Shown here: piece after piece, positions 19,093 to 26,646 of the stretch
Numbering within the stretch: the stretch's first letter is position 1
How the letters are laid out: each line of letters starts with the position of its first letter
Source: Sediminibacterium sp.
GTDB lineage: Bacteria > Bacteroidota > Bacteroidia > B-17B0 > Aurantibacillaceae
Reading direction: 5' to 3'
Length of the DNA: 39,539 bases
Assembly: GCA_030054095.1 (NCBI GenBank)
Contig: JASGCO010000036.1
Span: 1 to 39,539, forward strand
Made by a program: the position numbers and the translations under genes
The notes under the pieces: generated by a model
The model's database searches: none
What the model saw: the letters and a program-made list of their open reading frames with translations, nothing else
What the model was told of the DNA's origin: nothing

Positions 19093-19212
19093 TTAGTGTT
19101 TCGTCTTTCGTTTCTCCCGTTCTGACACGCATTTAAAAATCGAACTTCTAATGTTGAAACTACATCCTGCTAAATAATCAGAATGCAGAAATAAAGGGTT
19201 GTTGTTTTTCAT
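19093..19212 (-). CDS. Candidate small protein, 39 residues
   Basis: An ATG-initiated frame encoding a 39-residue Asn/Lys/Arg-rich peptide beginning MKNNNPLFLHSDYLAG and ending SEREKRKTKH. I recognise no family. Support comes from a good -7 box (TAAATTTG) 20 bases before the start on the same strand. Against it are its short length and lack of any homology cue. It may instead be part of the untranslated leader of the fibre-like operon downstream. Confidence 0.25.
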   Translation of the reverse strand: MKNNNPLFLHSDYLAGCSFNIRSSIFKCVSEREKRKTKH

Positions 19213-19231
19213 AGTCTAGGGTTTTGTAAAA

Positions 19232-19239
19232 CAAATTTA
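19232..19239 (-). promoter_or_regulatory. Bacteroidota-type -7 promoter box
   Basis: TAAATTTG on the minus strand matches the TAnnTTTG consensus. It would serve the candidate small gene at 19093-19212 and, with a leader of about 275 bases, the fibre-like operon. No clear -33 TTTG was found at the right spacing. Confidence 0.4.
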
Positions 19240-19579
19240 CATTCAATTCCTTTTATTTAGTGTATTTTTCGCTCTTCAACAATTTCACTTCGACTATTGG
19301 GGTTTATTTATAAACGTATTCTCTTTTCCGCCCTTGCAGACTACCTGTAATTATGTACACACGCTCTGTCAATTCCTCCACATAGCTTATCCAGATAGCT
19401 TATAACTATACAATCCTATCATAAACAATTAAGGAAAATTAATCTTGATTTTAACCCGGATCCTGAATTATACACACTGCTTGCTCTTCACGTTTGTTAA
19501 CCATTTACAGTTACACCTGTTCTCTGCTACTTTGTTGAGTGCCCGATTTATTTTCCTTTTTGCATTGGTGACTATCAAC

Positions 19580-19608
19580 AAAAAAGGAGGTAAATACCTT
19601 ACCTCCTT
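19580..19608 (-). terminator. Rho-independent terminator of rfbB
   Basis: A perfect 10-bp stem, AAGGAGGTAA (19584-19593) with TTACCTCCTT (19599-19608), encloses a 5-base loop. Read on the minus strand it ends in TTTTT (19581-19585 region), 20 bases past the rfbB stop. Confidence 0.85.
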
Positions 19609-19628
19609 CCATTTTAACGTTGCAAACG

Positions 19629-20681
19629 TTAGCGATGCGTATATTGCTGTTCGTAGTAATGCTGATAATCACCACTCGTTACATTTTGCAGCCATTCTTT
19701 ATTATTCAGATACCAATCAACCGTCAGATTTAAACCTTCCTCAAAAGTTACACTAGGCACCCATCCTAAATCTTCTTTTAGTTTGGTGGCGTCAATCGCA
19801 TAACGTAAATCATGGCCAGCACGATCTGTTACAAAAGTAATCAGTTTTTCATTAGTGCCTTCCGGACGGTTAAGTTTCTTATCCATCATGCGGCATAACA
19901 AACGAATAACATCAATGTTTTTCCATTCGTTGTGACCTCCGATATTATACGTACTTCCCTCCTTGGCGTTATGAAAAATTACATCAATAGCCCTGGCATG
20001 ATCTATCACAAATAACCAGTCGCGTACATTTTCGCCTTTCCCGTAAATAGGCAAGGGTTTACTGTTTTGAATATTGTGAATACATAGAGGAATCAATTTT
20101 TCCGGAAAATGATTCGGTCCATAATTGTTACTGCAATTCGAAATAACACATGGTAATTTATATGTATCGTGATAGGCTCTTACAAAATGGTCGCTACTGG
20201 CTTTTGAAGCAGAATAAGGGCTATGCGGATCGTAAGCGGTCGTTTCTACAAACATCCCCTCGTCTCCCAACGCTCCGTATACCTCATCTGTACTTACATG
20301 ATAAAAGCGCTTAAACTGCTCTGGATTATTTTTATGCAAAGTACGGGCTGCGTTCAGCAAATTAACGGTTCCTATAACGTTAGTCATTACAAACTCTAAA
20401 GGATTGGTAATACTGCGATCTACATGACTCTCAGCCGCCAGATGGATAACCGCATTAAATTGCTCTGTTTCAAATAACGTATTTATAAAACCAGCATCCA
20501 CAATATCGCCTTTTACAAAACGGTAATTGGGTTTGGTTTCCAGATCTTTTAAGTTCGCCAGATTTCCGGCATAGGTCAATTTATCGAGGTTTACAATTTC
20601 ATAGTTCGGATACGTGTTCACAAACAAGCGCACCACATGCGAACCAATAAATCCGGCTCCACCGGTAATTAAAATTTTCAT
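19629..20681 (-). CDS. rfbB: dTDP-glucose 4,6-dehydratase
   Basis: Converts dTDP-glucose to dTDP-4-keto-6-deoxyglucose, the branch point for dTDP-rhamnose and related surface sugars; cytoplasmic. The 350 residues are the normal length. Seen directly: the NAD-binding GGAGFIG at 7-13, LTYAGNL, the catalytic Thr-Asp-Glu at 131-133 in STDEVYG, Tyr156 and Lys160 in PYSASKAS, and NNYGPNHFPEKLIPL further on. The usual partners rfbA, rfbC and rfbD are not next to it, so it works with genes elsewhere or belongs to a scattered pathway. It is a single-gene unit with its own -7 box and strong terminator. Confidence 0.97.
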   Translation of the reverse strand: MKILITGGAGFIGSHVVRLFVNTYPNYEIVNLDKLTYAGNLANLKDLETKPNYRFVKGDIVDAGFINTLFETEQFNAVIHLAAESHVDRSITNPLEFVMTNVIGTVNLLNAARTLHKNNPEQFKRFYHVSTDEVYGALGDEGMFVETTAYDPHSPYSASKASSDHFVRAYHDTYKLPCVISNCSNNYGPNHFPEKLIPLCIHNIQNSKPLPIYGKGENVRDWLFVIDHARAIDVIFHNAKEGSTYNIGGHNEWKNIDVIRLLCRMMDKKLNRPEGTNEKLITFVTDRAGHDLRYAIDATKLKEDLGWVPSVTFEEGLNLTVDWYLNNKEWLQNVTSGDYQHYYEQQYTHR

Positions 20682-20709
20682 TTTAGGTTAAATTTGCGGT
20701 AAAAGTAGC

Positions 20710-20717
20710 CAAAAATA
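20710..20717 (-). promoter_or_regulatory. -7 box upstream of rfbB
   Basis: TATTTTTG on the minus strand fits TAnnTTTG and lies 28 bases before the rfbB start codon. The -33 element is not clear. Confidence 0.45.
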
Positions 20718-20805
20718 CAGTTTTACGAAGATAGGGCGTTAGTTTTTTTACAAAAATTAGGCTTCCTGCCTGATTTAGGTTTCGTAAATTGGGCTATTCT
20801 ATTTT

Positions 20806-22059
20806 ATGCAAAAACTGCTCTTAAAAAATATTAAGCAATTAATTCAGGTTCGTGAAACCGGATTAGAAGTTATCAAAGGAAAATCCATGCGGGAACTTCC
20901 GCTTATTGAAAATGCCTGGCTGGCCATAGAAGACGGGCGCATTGCTGATTATGGCGGCATGGACGATTTTCCGGGCATAAGTGACTGGAAAGGTCTGGAG
21001 GTGATTGATTGCAGCGGCAGAATTGTTATGCCCTGTTACGCGGATAGTCACACACATATTGTGTATGCCGGAAACCGTGAACTGGAATTTGTTGACCGGA
21101 TTAACGGATTAAGCTACGAAGCCATTGCGCAACGCGGCGGAGGCATTTTAAATTCATCCGCTTTGCTCAGGCAAACGTCCGAACAGGAGTTATTAGAACA
21201 ATCCAGAGTACGTTTAAAAGAGATACAATCCCTGGGGACTGGTGCCGTTGAAATAAAAAGTGGTTACGGACTCGATCTCGACAGCGAATTAAAAATACTC
21301 AGAGTGATTAATGCCCTGAAAGAAGAAAGCGGAATGCCGGTAAAAGCCACTTTTTTAGGCGCTCATGCTTTACCTAAAGAATATAAAACCGACAAGGCAG
21401 GTTATATCCGGTTAGTAACGGATACCATGTTACCGGCCATTTCAGCGGAAGGATTAGCCGATTACATTGATGTTTTCTGCGAAAACGGCTATTTTACAGC
21501 AGTTGAAACCCGGCTTATCCTTGAAGCAGGTCAAAAGTATGGATTGAAAGGTAAAGTACATGCCGAACAACTCAGTCACAGCAACGGAATAGCTACCGCT
21601 GTGGCATGTGGTGCTATTAGTGTTGATCATCTGGAATACTGCACAACGGAAGACATGGCGTTATTGCAGCAATCCAATACCATTCCAACCATTTTGCCCG
21701 GGGCGGCATTCTTTCTGAATCTTCCACTTCCACCCGCGCGACAAATGATTGAACATGATTTGCCGGTGGCCTTTGCCAGCGATTACAATCCGGGAAGCAG
21801 CCCCTGCGGTAATATGAACTTTATGATGAGTTTAGGCTGTATCCAATACAAACTGACCCCCGAAGAAATGATAAACGCCTGTACTATCAACAGTGCGGCT
21901 GCCATGGATGTGCTAAACGAAGTGGGAAGTATTACAATAGGCAAACGGGCTAATATTATTATTACCAAGCCCATCAGTAGTTATGCCTATATACCGTATG
22001 CGTTTGGGAATGCGCCAATTGAATCGGTTTGGATTAATGGTCAAAAAAACACTTTATGA
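20806..22059 (+). CDS. hutI: Imidazolonepropionase
   Basis: Third enzyme of histidine degradation: hydrolyses imidazolone-5-propionate to N-formimino-glutamate. The 417 residues fit the family. Metal and active-site landmarks are His82 and His84 in ADSHTHIVYAG, RGGGIL at 110-115, EIKSGYGLD at 149-157, His252 in VHAEQLSH, and Asp326 in ASDYNPGS. The other hut genes (hutH, hutU, hutG) are not in the window. Its stop overlaps the start of the following lipoprotein gene by 4 bases, so the two are coupled. It is divergent from rfbB. Confidence 0.97.
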   Translation: MQKLLLKNIKQLIQVRETGLEVIKGKSMRELPLIENAWLAIEDGRIADYGGMDDFPGISDWKGLEVIDCSGRIVMPCYADSHTHIVYAGNRELEFVDRINGLSYEAIAQRGGGILNSSALLRQTSEQELLEQSRVRLKEIQSLGTGAVEIKSGYGLDLDSELKILRVINALKEESGMPVKATFLGAHALPKEYKTDKAGYIRLVTDTMLPAISAEGLADYIDVFCENGYFTAVETRLILEAGQKYGLKGKVHAEQLSHSNGIATAVACGAISVDHLEYCTTEDMALLQQSNTIPTILPGAAFFLNLPLPPARQMIEHDLPVAFASDYNPGSSPCGNMNFMMSLGCIQYKLTPEEMINACTINSAAAMDVLNEVGSITIGKRANIIITKPISSYAYIPYAFGNAPIESVWINGQKNTL

Positions 22060-22700
22060 AAATAGTTTATCAAGTATTTTCGTTTTGTTTAGTTATTTCT
22101 ATCTGTGGGTGTAATAACACAACGGGAAGCACTAATGCGGTTACCTCTAAGTCTAAACCAGAACCTCCTGAAGCCTTTCAGAACAAAATAGACATTATGG
22201 ACGAGGTAAAGTCTCTGACAAGAAGGGGTTATACATCAAAAGATCTGGTAGAAGCCTTATTTGAAGAAATTAAAGAGAAAAACGAGAAGATTAAAAAACT
22301 GACTCATGATCATTATGAGCTGCTTGAAACTATTGAAACTACTATTGACAGCCTGAATACCTACGAGAAACATTCGGCAAACTACTACAATAGCGCTGAT
22401 TACAAATTGTCTGACATTTCGGACACAGTCCTTAAATCGCGCCTAACCCTATTGTTCAGAAACAGTCAGTCAATTCAGAAAACAAGAACCGGACGCTTAG
22501 ATAAACTCAAAGAAGAATTGGAAAAAAATAAACTACGCGTCACCGATTCCCATAACGCCTTAAAATTACTACTGACTCTACATCTGATGGAAAAATACCA
22601 AAAAAGCCATCTTCCCTCAGAACAAACATTTCTTGAGGCTGCTAAAAAACAAAAACAAATCCTTAAACGTTACGACGGTATAATGCCTGCCTTTAAGTAA
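22056..22700 (+). CDS. Putative coiled-coil lipoprotein
   Basis: No named family recognised. The 214-residue product starts with a hydrophobic export signal and a Cys at residue 19 in the context VISICGCN, an imperfect lipobox, followed by a Ser/Thr/Asn-rich stretch. Most of the rest is charged and helical (EEIKEKNEKIKKLTHDHYEL; DKLKEELEKNKLR), probably coiled coil. It is predicted to be a membrane-anchored lipoprotein in the envelope. The 4-base overlap with hutI implies co-expression, though no functional link to histidine breakdown is evident. Confidence 0.75.
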   Translation: MKIVYQVFSFCLVISICGCNNTTGSTNAVTSKSKPEPPEAFQNKIDIMDEVKSLTRRGYTSKDLVEALFEEIKEKNEKIKKLTHDHYELLETIETTIDSLNTYEKHSANYYNSADYKLSDISDTVLKSRLTLLFRNSQSIQKTRTGRLDKLKEELEKNKLRVTDSHNALKLLLTLHLMEKYQKSHLPSEQTFLEAAKKQKQILKRYDGIMPAFK

Positions 22701-22766
22701 AGCCTCGCATTCATCCACTAACGGTTATAAAAACTATTAAATCGCCTTATCAAACGGGAAAACCAA

Positions 22767-23486
22767 ATGCCCAATCAAAAAAGAGCCATACTTTTAACCG
22801 GGACCATTGTTACCAACAGTATTCATACCGAGCATAACGATCCCGAAAAACGTTTGGCTGAATACCTTAAATCAATACTATTTTATACGGATTTATTTTG
22901 TAACGACACGGTTTACTTTCTTGAAAATTCAGATTACAATCTGGAGCATTCGGAAGCGTTTAATAACGCCAGGCGACAGGCAAAATTTGAAGTGCTTCGT
23001 TTTACCACTGAAAACAAGTACTACGAAGGCAAGGGGTATCAGGAATTTAAAATGCTCGATGAAGCCATTCTTAGGTTAACACAATACGACGCTTTTATTA
23101 AAATTACAGGGCGTTACCTTATCCGAAACGCATCAACATTAACTGATACAGAGTGCGGGGGATTAATAATAGATTGCTCTTTAAAACGCCGGTTGGCTGA
23201 CACGTACATCTTTTACTGTACCCGTTCGTTTTACCTGAATCATTTTTTAGGTGCTTATCAAAGCGCAAACGACTCTAAAAGCCGTTTTATTGAACATGTC
23301 ATTTTCAATCGCTTAACTACCCTCAGTATTCCTGAACCGGTTCATTTTTTCACCAAAACCCCTTTACTGGAAGGAACAACGGGATCTTACGGCTTATCCC
23401 TGAAACAAAATCCGGTCAGGGTTCTTCTTAAAAACGGATTACGGTTTTGTTATAAACTAGTTGGGAGAAAACACCTGAATTTCTAA
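22767..23486 (+). CDS. Hypothetical protein, possibly glycosyltransferase-like
   Basis: A soluble 239-residue protein with no signal peptide. An N-terminal strand (KRAILLTGTIV) followed by a segment on neighbouring items (FYTDLFCNDTVYFLENSDY), then the phrase DAFIKITGRYLI and a basic C-terminus (NGLRFCYKLVGRKH), resembles the arrangement of small nucleotide-sugar-dependent transferases of capsule and LPS clusters, where a K[IL]TGR phrase is common. This is weak evidence, and the gene could equally be an unrelated conserved hypothetical. It lies between the hutI/lipoprotein pair and purM, all on the plus strand. Confidence 0.6.
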   Translation: MPNQKRAILLTGTIVTNSIHTEHNDPEKRLAEYLKSILFYTDLFCNDTVYFLENSDYNLEHSEAFNNARRQAKFEVLRFTTENKYYEGKGYQEFKMLDEAILRLTQYDAFIKITGRYLIRNASTLTDTECGGLIIDCSLKRRLADTYIFYCTRSFYLNHFLGAYQSANDSKSRFIEHVIFNRLTTLSIPEPVHFFTKTPLLEGTTGSYGLSLKQNPVRVLLKNGLRFCYKLVGRKHLNF

Positions 23487-23516
23487 AATCTGTTCCTTCC
23501 TTAGCTTTAATATTAG

Positions 23517-23524
23517 TATTTTTG
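23517..23524 (+). promoter_or_regulatory. -7 box upstream of purM
   Basis: TATTTTTG matches TAnnTTTG and ends 19 bases before the purM start codon. No convincing -33 TTTG at 19-21 bases upstream. Confidence 0.45.
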
Positions 23525-23543
23525 AGGCTCTAATTCTAAAGCC

Positions 23544-24752
23544 ATGAGTGACAATAAATATCAAAAAAGAGGCGTATCGGCCGGAAAAGAAGATGTTCAT
23601 GCCGCTATTGCCAATCTGGATAAAGGCTTGTTTCCAAAAGCATTCTGCAAGGTTGTACCTGACCTTTTATCCGGCAGTGATGCCCATTGTTTACTCATGC
23701 ACGCCGATGGTGCCGGTACAAAATCAGCTTTGGCTTATATGTACTGGAAAGAAACCGGCGATATCAGCGTTTGGAAAGGCATAGCTCAGGATGCGGTTAT
23801 TATGAACGTGGATGACCTGATTTGTGCCGGAGCGACAGACACCATTTTGTTATCTTCAACTATAGGCCGTAATAAACACCTGATTCCAGGAGAAGTAATC
23901 AGCGCGATTATTAACGGTACAGAAGAAGTACTAAGTAATTTAAGAGATAATGACGTACCTATTTACTCTACCGGCGGCGAAACAGCCGATGTGGGAGATC
24001 TGGTAAGAACGGTTATTGTAGATAGCACAGTGATAAGCCGCATGGAACGTAAAGACGTGATTTCGAATGATCAGATAAAAGCAGGTGATGTGATTGTGGG
24101 ACTGGCCTCTTATGGCAAAGCCAGCTACGAGTCCGCATATAACGGTGGCATGGGCAGTAACGGGCTTACCAGTGCCCGACACGATGTGTTTTCGAAAGAA
24201 CTCGCCAAACGTTTTCCGGAGAGTTACGATACGGCATTACCAGAAGATGTGGTGTATTGCGGACAGAAAAAGTTAACCGATAAAATGGAGGTTCAGTATA
24301 CAGACGCATCCGGAAACACCATTAAAGAGCAGATTGATGCGGCTAAACTGGTGCTCTCTCCTACTCGTACTTATGCTCCGGTTATAAAGGAAGTGCTTAA
24401 ACAAGCCAGACAACACATTCATGGTCTTGTGCATTGCAGTGGTGGCGCGCAAACCAAGGTACTGCATTTTATAAACGACGGGCTTCATGTGGTGAAAGAT
24501 AATTTATTTGAGGTCCCCCCTTTATTCCAAATGATTCAGTCAGAAAGTCATACAGATTATCAGGAAATGTATAAAGTGTTTAATATGGGGCACCGTATGG
24601 AACTATACACTAATGACGCTTGTGCATCAGATATTATTGCTATTGCAAAACACTACAATATTGATGCTAAAATTATCGGGCGGGTAGATGCCAAAACCGG
24701 TTCAAAACAAGTAAGCATTATATCTGACTATGGCACTTTCCATTACGCGTAA
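23544..24752 (+). CDS. purM: Phosphoribosylformylglycinamidine cyclo-ligase (AIR synthetase)
   Basis: Makes 5-aminoimidazole ribonucleotide from FGAM with ATP in purine synthesis; cytoplasmic homodimer. Signature stretches are YQKRGVSAGKEDVHAAI near the N-terminus, HADGAGTKSALAY, the ATP-site region DAVIMNVDDLICAGATDTI, STGGETADVGDL, and VGLASYGKASYES. At 402 residues it is longer than the roughly 345-residue proteobacterial enzyme, as is usual for the Bacteroidota form. No other pur genes are adjacent. Its own -7 box suggests it is transcribed separately. Confidence 0.95.
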   Translation: MSDNKYQKRGVSAGKEDVHAAIANLDKGLFPKAFCKVVPDLLSGSDAHCLLMHADGAGTKSALAYMYWKETGDISVWKGIAQDAVIMNVDDLICAGATDTILLSSTIGRNKHLIPGEVISAIINGTEEVLSNLRDNDVPIYSTGGETADVGDLVRTVIVDSTVISRMERKDVISNDQIKAGDVIVGLASYGKASYESAYNGGMGSNGLTSARHDVFSKELAKRFPESYDTALPEDVVYCGQKKLTDKMEVQYTDASGNTIKEQIDAAKLVLSPTRTYAPVIKEVLKQARQHIHGLVHCSGGAQTKVLHFINDGLHVVKDNLFEVPPLFQMIQSESHTDYQEMYKVFNMGHRMELYTNDACASDIIAIAKHYNIDAKIIGRVDAKTGSKQVSIISDYGTFHYA

Positions 24753-24791
24753 TCGTTTAAAAACAAAACGTTTATTGATTTCAAGATTTGG

Positions 24792-25397
24792 CTATGCCGC
24801 CACGCGCTGCAAAACAACTTTGCAGGGAGTTTCAGACGTTACGGTAAGCGTATGGCCCATATAAAGAGGAATTTCGATGAACTGTCCGGCGTGTAAACGG
24901 TGTATTACTCCATCATCAAAAACAATATCGCAAGATCCCTCCAGTATAAGAAACCGCTCCTTTTCGGTTGTATGTGTTTCATGAGGCGATCCGGTTTTTA
25001 ACCAGACAATTAGTGTTGAGGCTTCAGGCGTATAGCCAATAATTTTAGCGTACACATCTCCGGCATCATCAGGCAACGCCATATCTGGTCTGCCCAACCA
25101 TTTCTCATAATCTCCCGAAAGCGACTTTTCATGCAGCAACGGCGGAACTTCGGGCAACTCTCCGTTACGCAGGCGTTCGGTGTAATCAATGGTTGCCATT
25201 ACTAAAGCGCCTGCATTTGCCTCTGGTAATGGCCCGGGCAGATTTAAAAGTGTACGTTCAATTTTTTCAATTTCGTCTGTTAAACCCGGATGAAGAACTG
25301 TCATCTCCAGAATTTCGGCAGTTGTGGTTTCATCCGTTAAGCCTAAGATATAGGCTTCCAGAACTCCAGACGATATGTATTCTTCAAGGTTTTTCAT
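24792..25397 (-). CDS. Cupin-domain anti-sigma factor candidate (ChrR-like layout)
   Basis: A 201-residue soluble protein. Residues 8-55 (SSGVLEAYILGLTDETTTAEI, then LTDEIEKIERTL) resemble the N-terminal anti-sigma segment of RskA-type proteins in Bacteroidota. Residues 120-200 are a cupin barrel with His139, His142 and Glu147 and then GQFIEIPLYMGH with His182. The combination matches ChrR (anti-sigma domain plus cupin), but the zinc motif HxxxCxxC of ChrR is absent, and the first cupin motif reads ETH rather than HxH with a His two residues earlier. Its start overlaps the stop of the ECF sigma gene by 4 bases, the classic sigma/anti-sigma arrangement. It probably senses a small molecule or oxidant in the cytoplasm. 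Confidence 0.82.
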   Translation of the reverse strand: MKNLEEYISSGVLEAYILGLTDETTTAEILEMTVLHPGLTDEIEKIERTLLNLPGPLPEANAGALVMATIDYTERLRNGELPEVPPLLHEKSLSGDYEKWLGRPDMALPDDAGDVYAKIIGYTPEASTLIVWLKTGSPHETHTTEKERFLILEGSCDIVFDDGVIHRLHAGQFIEIPLYMGHTLTVTSETPCKVVLQRVAA

Positions 25398-25966
25398 TTA
25401 CTACCTGCTACCCGTTTTACTTCATTTTCACCTATCTCCCGTAATACCAGCAATGCCTGTCTGATTTTTGTTTTAATAGTCCCCAAGGGCATATCCATCC
25501 GTTTCGAAAGTTCTTCATGCGTATAGCCATAATAGTAAGACAAATGAATCAGTTCACGCTGATCTTCTTTTAAATGGGCTACCAAGCGTTGCATTCCGAT
25601 ACCATCCGAATAAAGGGTTTCAGTGGCTACCATTTTAGTATTTACGTCAGAATCAATATTCCGGACGTGACGTTTCATTTTTTCGTAACGAGACCGTGTA
25701 CTATCTATCGCCATATTCCTGGCTATATTCAACATCCATGTGTACAAACGCCCTTTGCTTCGGTCATATAATTCAAAACTATTCCATATTTTCAGGAATA
25801 CATTTTGAAGTACATCTTCCGATTCTGTTTCATTTTTTACAATGGTTGTTATAACCCCATAAAGTGCCCTGGAATAATTGGCATACAGATATGCAAAAGC
25901 CTTTTGATTTCTTGCTTTTATCTGATCAACCAGTTCGTCGTGGGTATAAATTACGTCAGTTCCCAA
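25394..25966 (-). CDS. ECF-type RNA polymerase sigma factor
   Basis: A 190-residue sigma-70 family factor of the extracytoplasmic-function group. Region 2 spans about 25-95 (FAYLYANYSRALYGVI, then ESEDVLQNVFLKIWNSF and GRLYTWMLNIARNMAID). Region 4 spans about 130-180 with the helix-turn-helix GYTHEELSKRMDMPLGTIKTKI. Only 13 bp separate it from the carbonic anhydrase gene upstream, and its stop overlaps the cupin gene, so SulP, carbonic anhydrase, sigma and cupin appear to form one operon. It probably controls its own operon; the target promoter cannot be deduced here. Confidence 0.95.
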   Translation of the reverse strand: MGTDVIYTHDELVDQIKARNQKAFAYLYANYSRALYGVITTIVKNETESEDVLQNVFLKIWNSFELYDRSKGRLYTWMLNIARNMAIDSTRSRYEKMKRHVRNIDSDVNTKMVATETLYSDGIGMQRLVAHLKEDQRELIHLSYYYGYTHEELSKRMDMPLGTIKTKIRQALLVLREIGENEVKRVAGSK

Positions 25967-25979
25967 ATTAACCGCTTAT

Positions 25980-26642
25980 TCAAAAATCAAAATCATATTG
26001 ATAAATACTATCAATATCCTCTCTTTCATCGTGTATGTTGTTTAGTTCCGTAATAAGTCCGCTATTTAACCCATACACCCAGCCATGTATGTGCACTGTT
26101 TTTTTATCATGCCAGGCCCGCTGAATAATTTTTGTTTTGGCCAGGTTTCTTACCTGTTCTATGACATTAAGTTCTGTTAAACGATCTGCCCGTTTATCCG
26201 GGTCTTCAATGGCATCCAGCTCTTTGTGATAGATATGATACACATCTTTTATATTCCGTAACCATTTATCTACCAAACCATACGATTTCCGTGACATAGC
26301 AGCTCTGACACCACCACAACCATAATGGCCGCAAACGATAATGTGTTTAACCCCTAAAACATGAACTGCATACTCTAAAACACTCATTATGTTAAGATCT
26401 GTATGCACAACCAGATTGGCAATATTTCTGTGTACAAAAATTTCGCCGCTGGAGGTACTGGTTACTTCATTAGCCGGTACCCTGCTATCACTGCATCCTA
26501 TCCAGAGATATTCAGGGGTTTGCCCTAGTGATAATTTTTTAAAATACTCCGGATCTTTAATTTGCTGACTTAATGCGAAAAGGCGATTTCCTTCAATGAG
26601 GCGCTTATAGCTGTTATGGTGGTTTTGAGGTGTTTCGTTCAT
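25980..26642 (-). CDS. can: Beta-class carbonic anhydrase
   Basis: Interconverts CO2 and bicarbonate; cytoplasmic zinc enzyme of 220 residues. Zinc ligands are Cys50, His106 and Cys109; the Asp52-Arg54 dyad is in WIGCSDSR, and HIIVCGHYGCGGV contains the second ligand pair. HRNIANLV at 71-78 is also typical. It is 4 bp downstream of a SulP transporter gene, a pairing seen widely and taken to couple bicarbonate transport with hydration. The start is fixed by the closeness to the transporter stop and the plausible MNETPQNHH opening. Confidence 0.96.
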   Translation of the reverse strand: MNETPQNHHNSYKRLIEGNRLFALSQQIKDPEYFKKLSLGQTPEYLWIGCSDSRVPANEVTSTSSGEIFVHRNIANLVVHTDLNIMSVLEYAVHVLGVKHIIVCGHYGCGGVRAAMSRKSYGLVDKWLRNIKDVYHIYHKELDAIEDPDKRADRLTELNVIEQVRNLAKTKIIQRAWHDKKTVHIHGWVYGLNSGLITELNNIHDEREDIDSIYQYDFDF

Positions 26643-26646
26643 TGGT

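Larger units (their letters stand above)
18958..19628. other. 670-base stretch with no established gene
   Basis: This gap between the fibre-like gene and rfbB is AT-rich and holds only a candidate 39-codon reading frame with a promoter box (listed separately), a short hairpin GCCTT/AAGGC near 19066-19080 beside an A-run, and the rfbB terminator. The hairpin has its T-run on the wrong side to be a terminator for either strand. A plus-strand frame at 19445-19756 overlaps rfbB in antisense and looks like a shadow. Long spacing of this kind is unusual in this gene-dense window and would fit an insertion boundary. Confidence 0.5.

Noticed and set aside
16895..19628. Diversity-generating retroelement at the Mtd-like gene
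   Set aside because: No reverse transcriptase gene and no template/variable repeat pair was seen nearby; the match to Mtd is to the N-terminal repeats, not to the variable C-type lectin domain.
19445..19756. Plus-strand frame overlapping the end of rfbB
   Set aside because: Half of it is antisense to rfbB and crosses its terminator; the translation shows no domain.
24754..24780. CGTTT/AAACG hairpin after purM as a terminator
   Set aside because: Only a 5-bp AT-rich stem with a broken T-tract; too weak to list.
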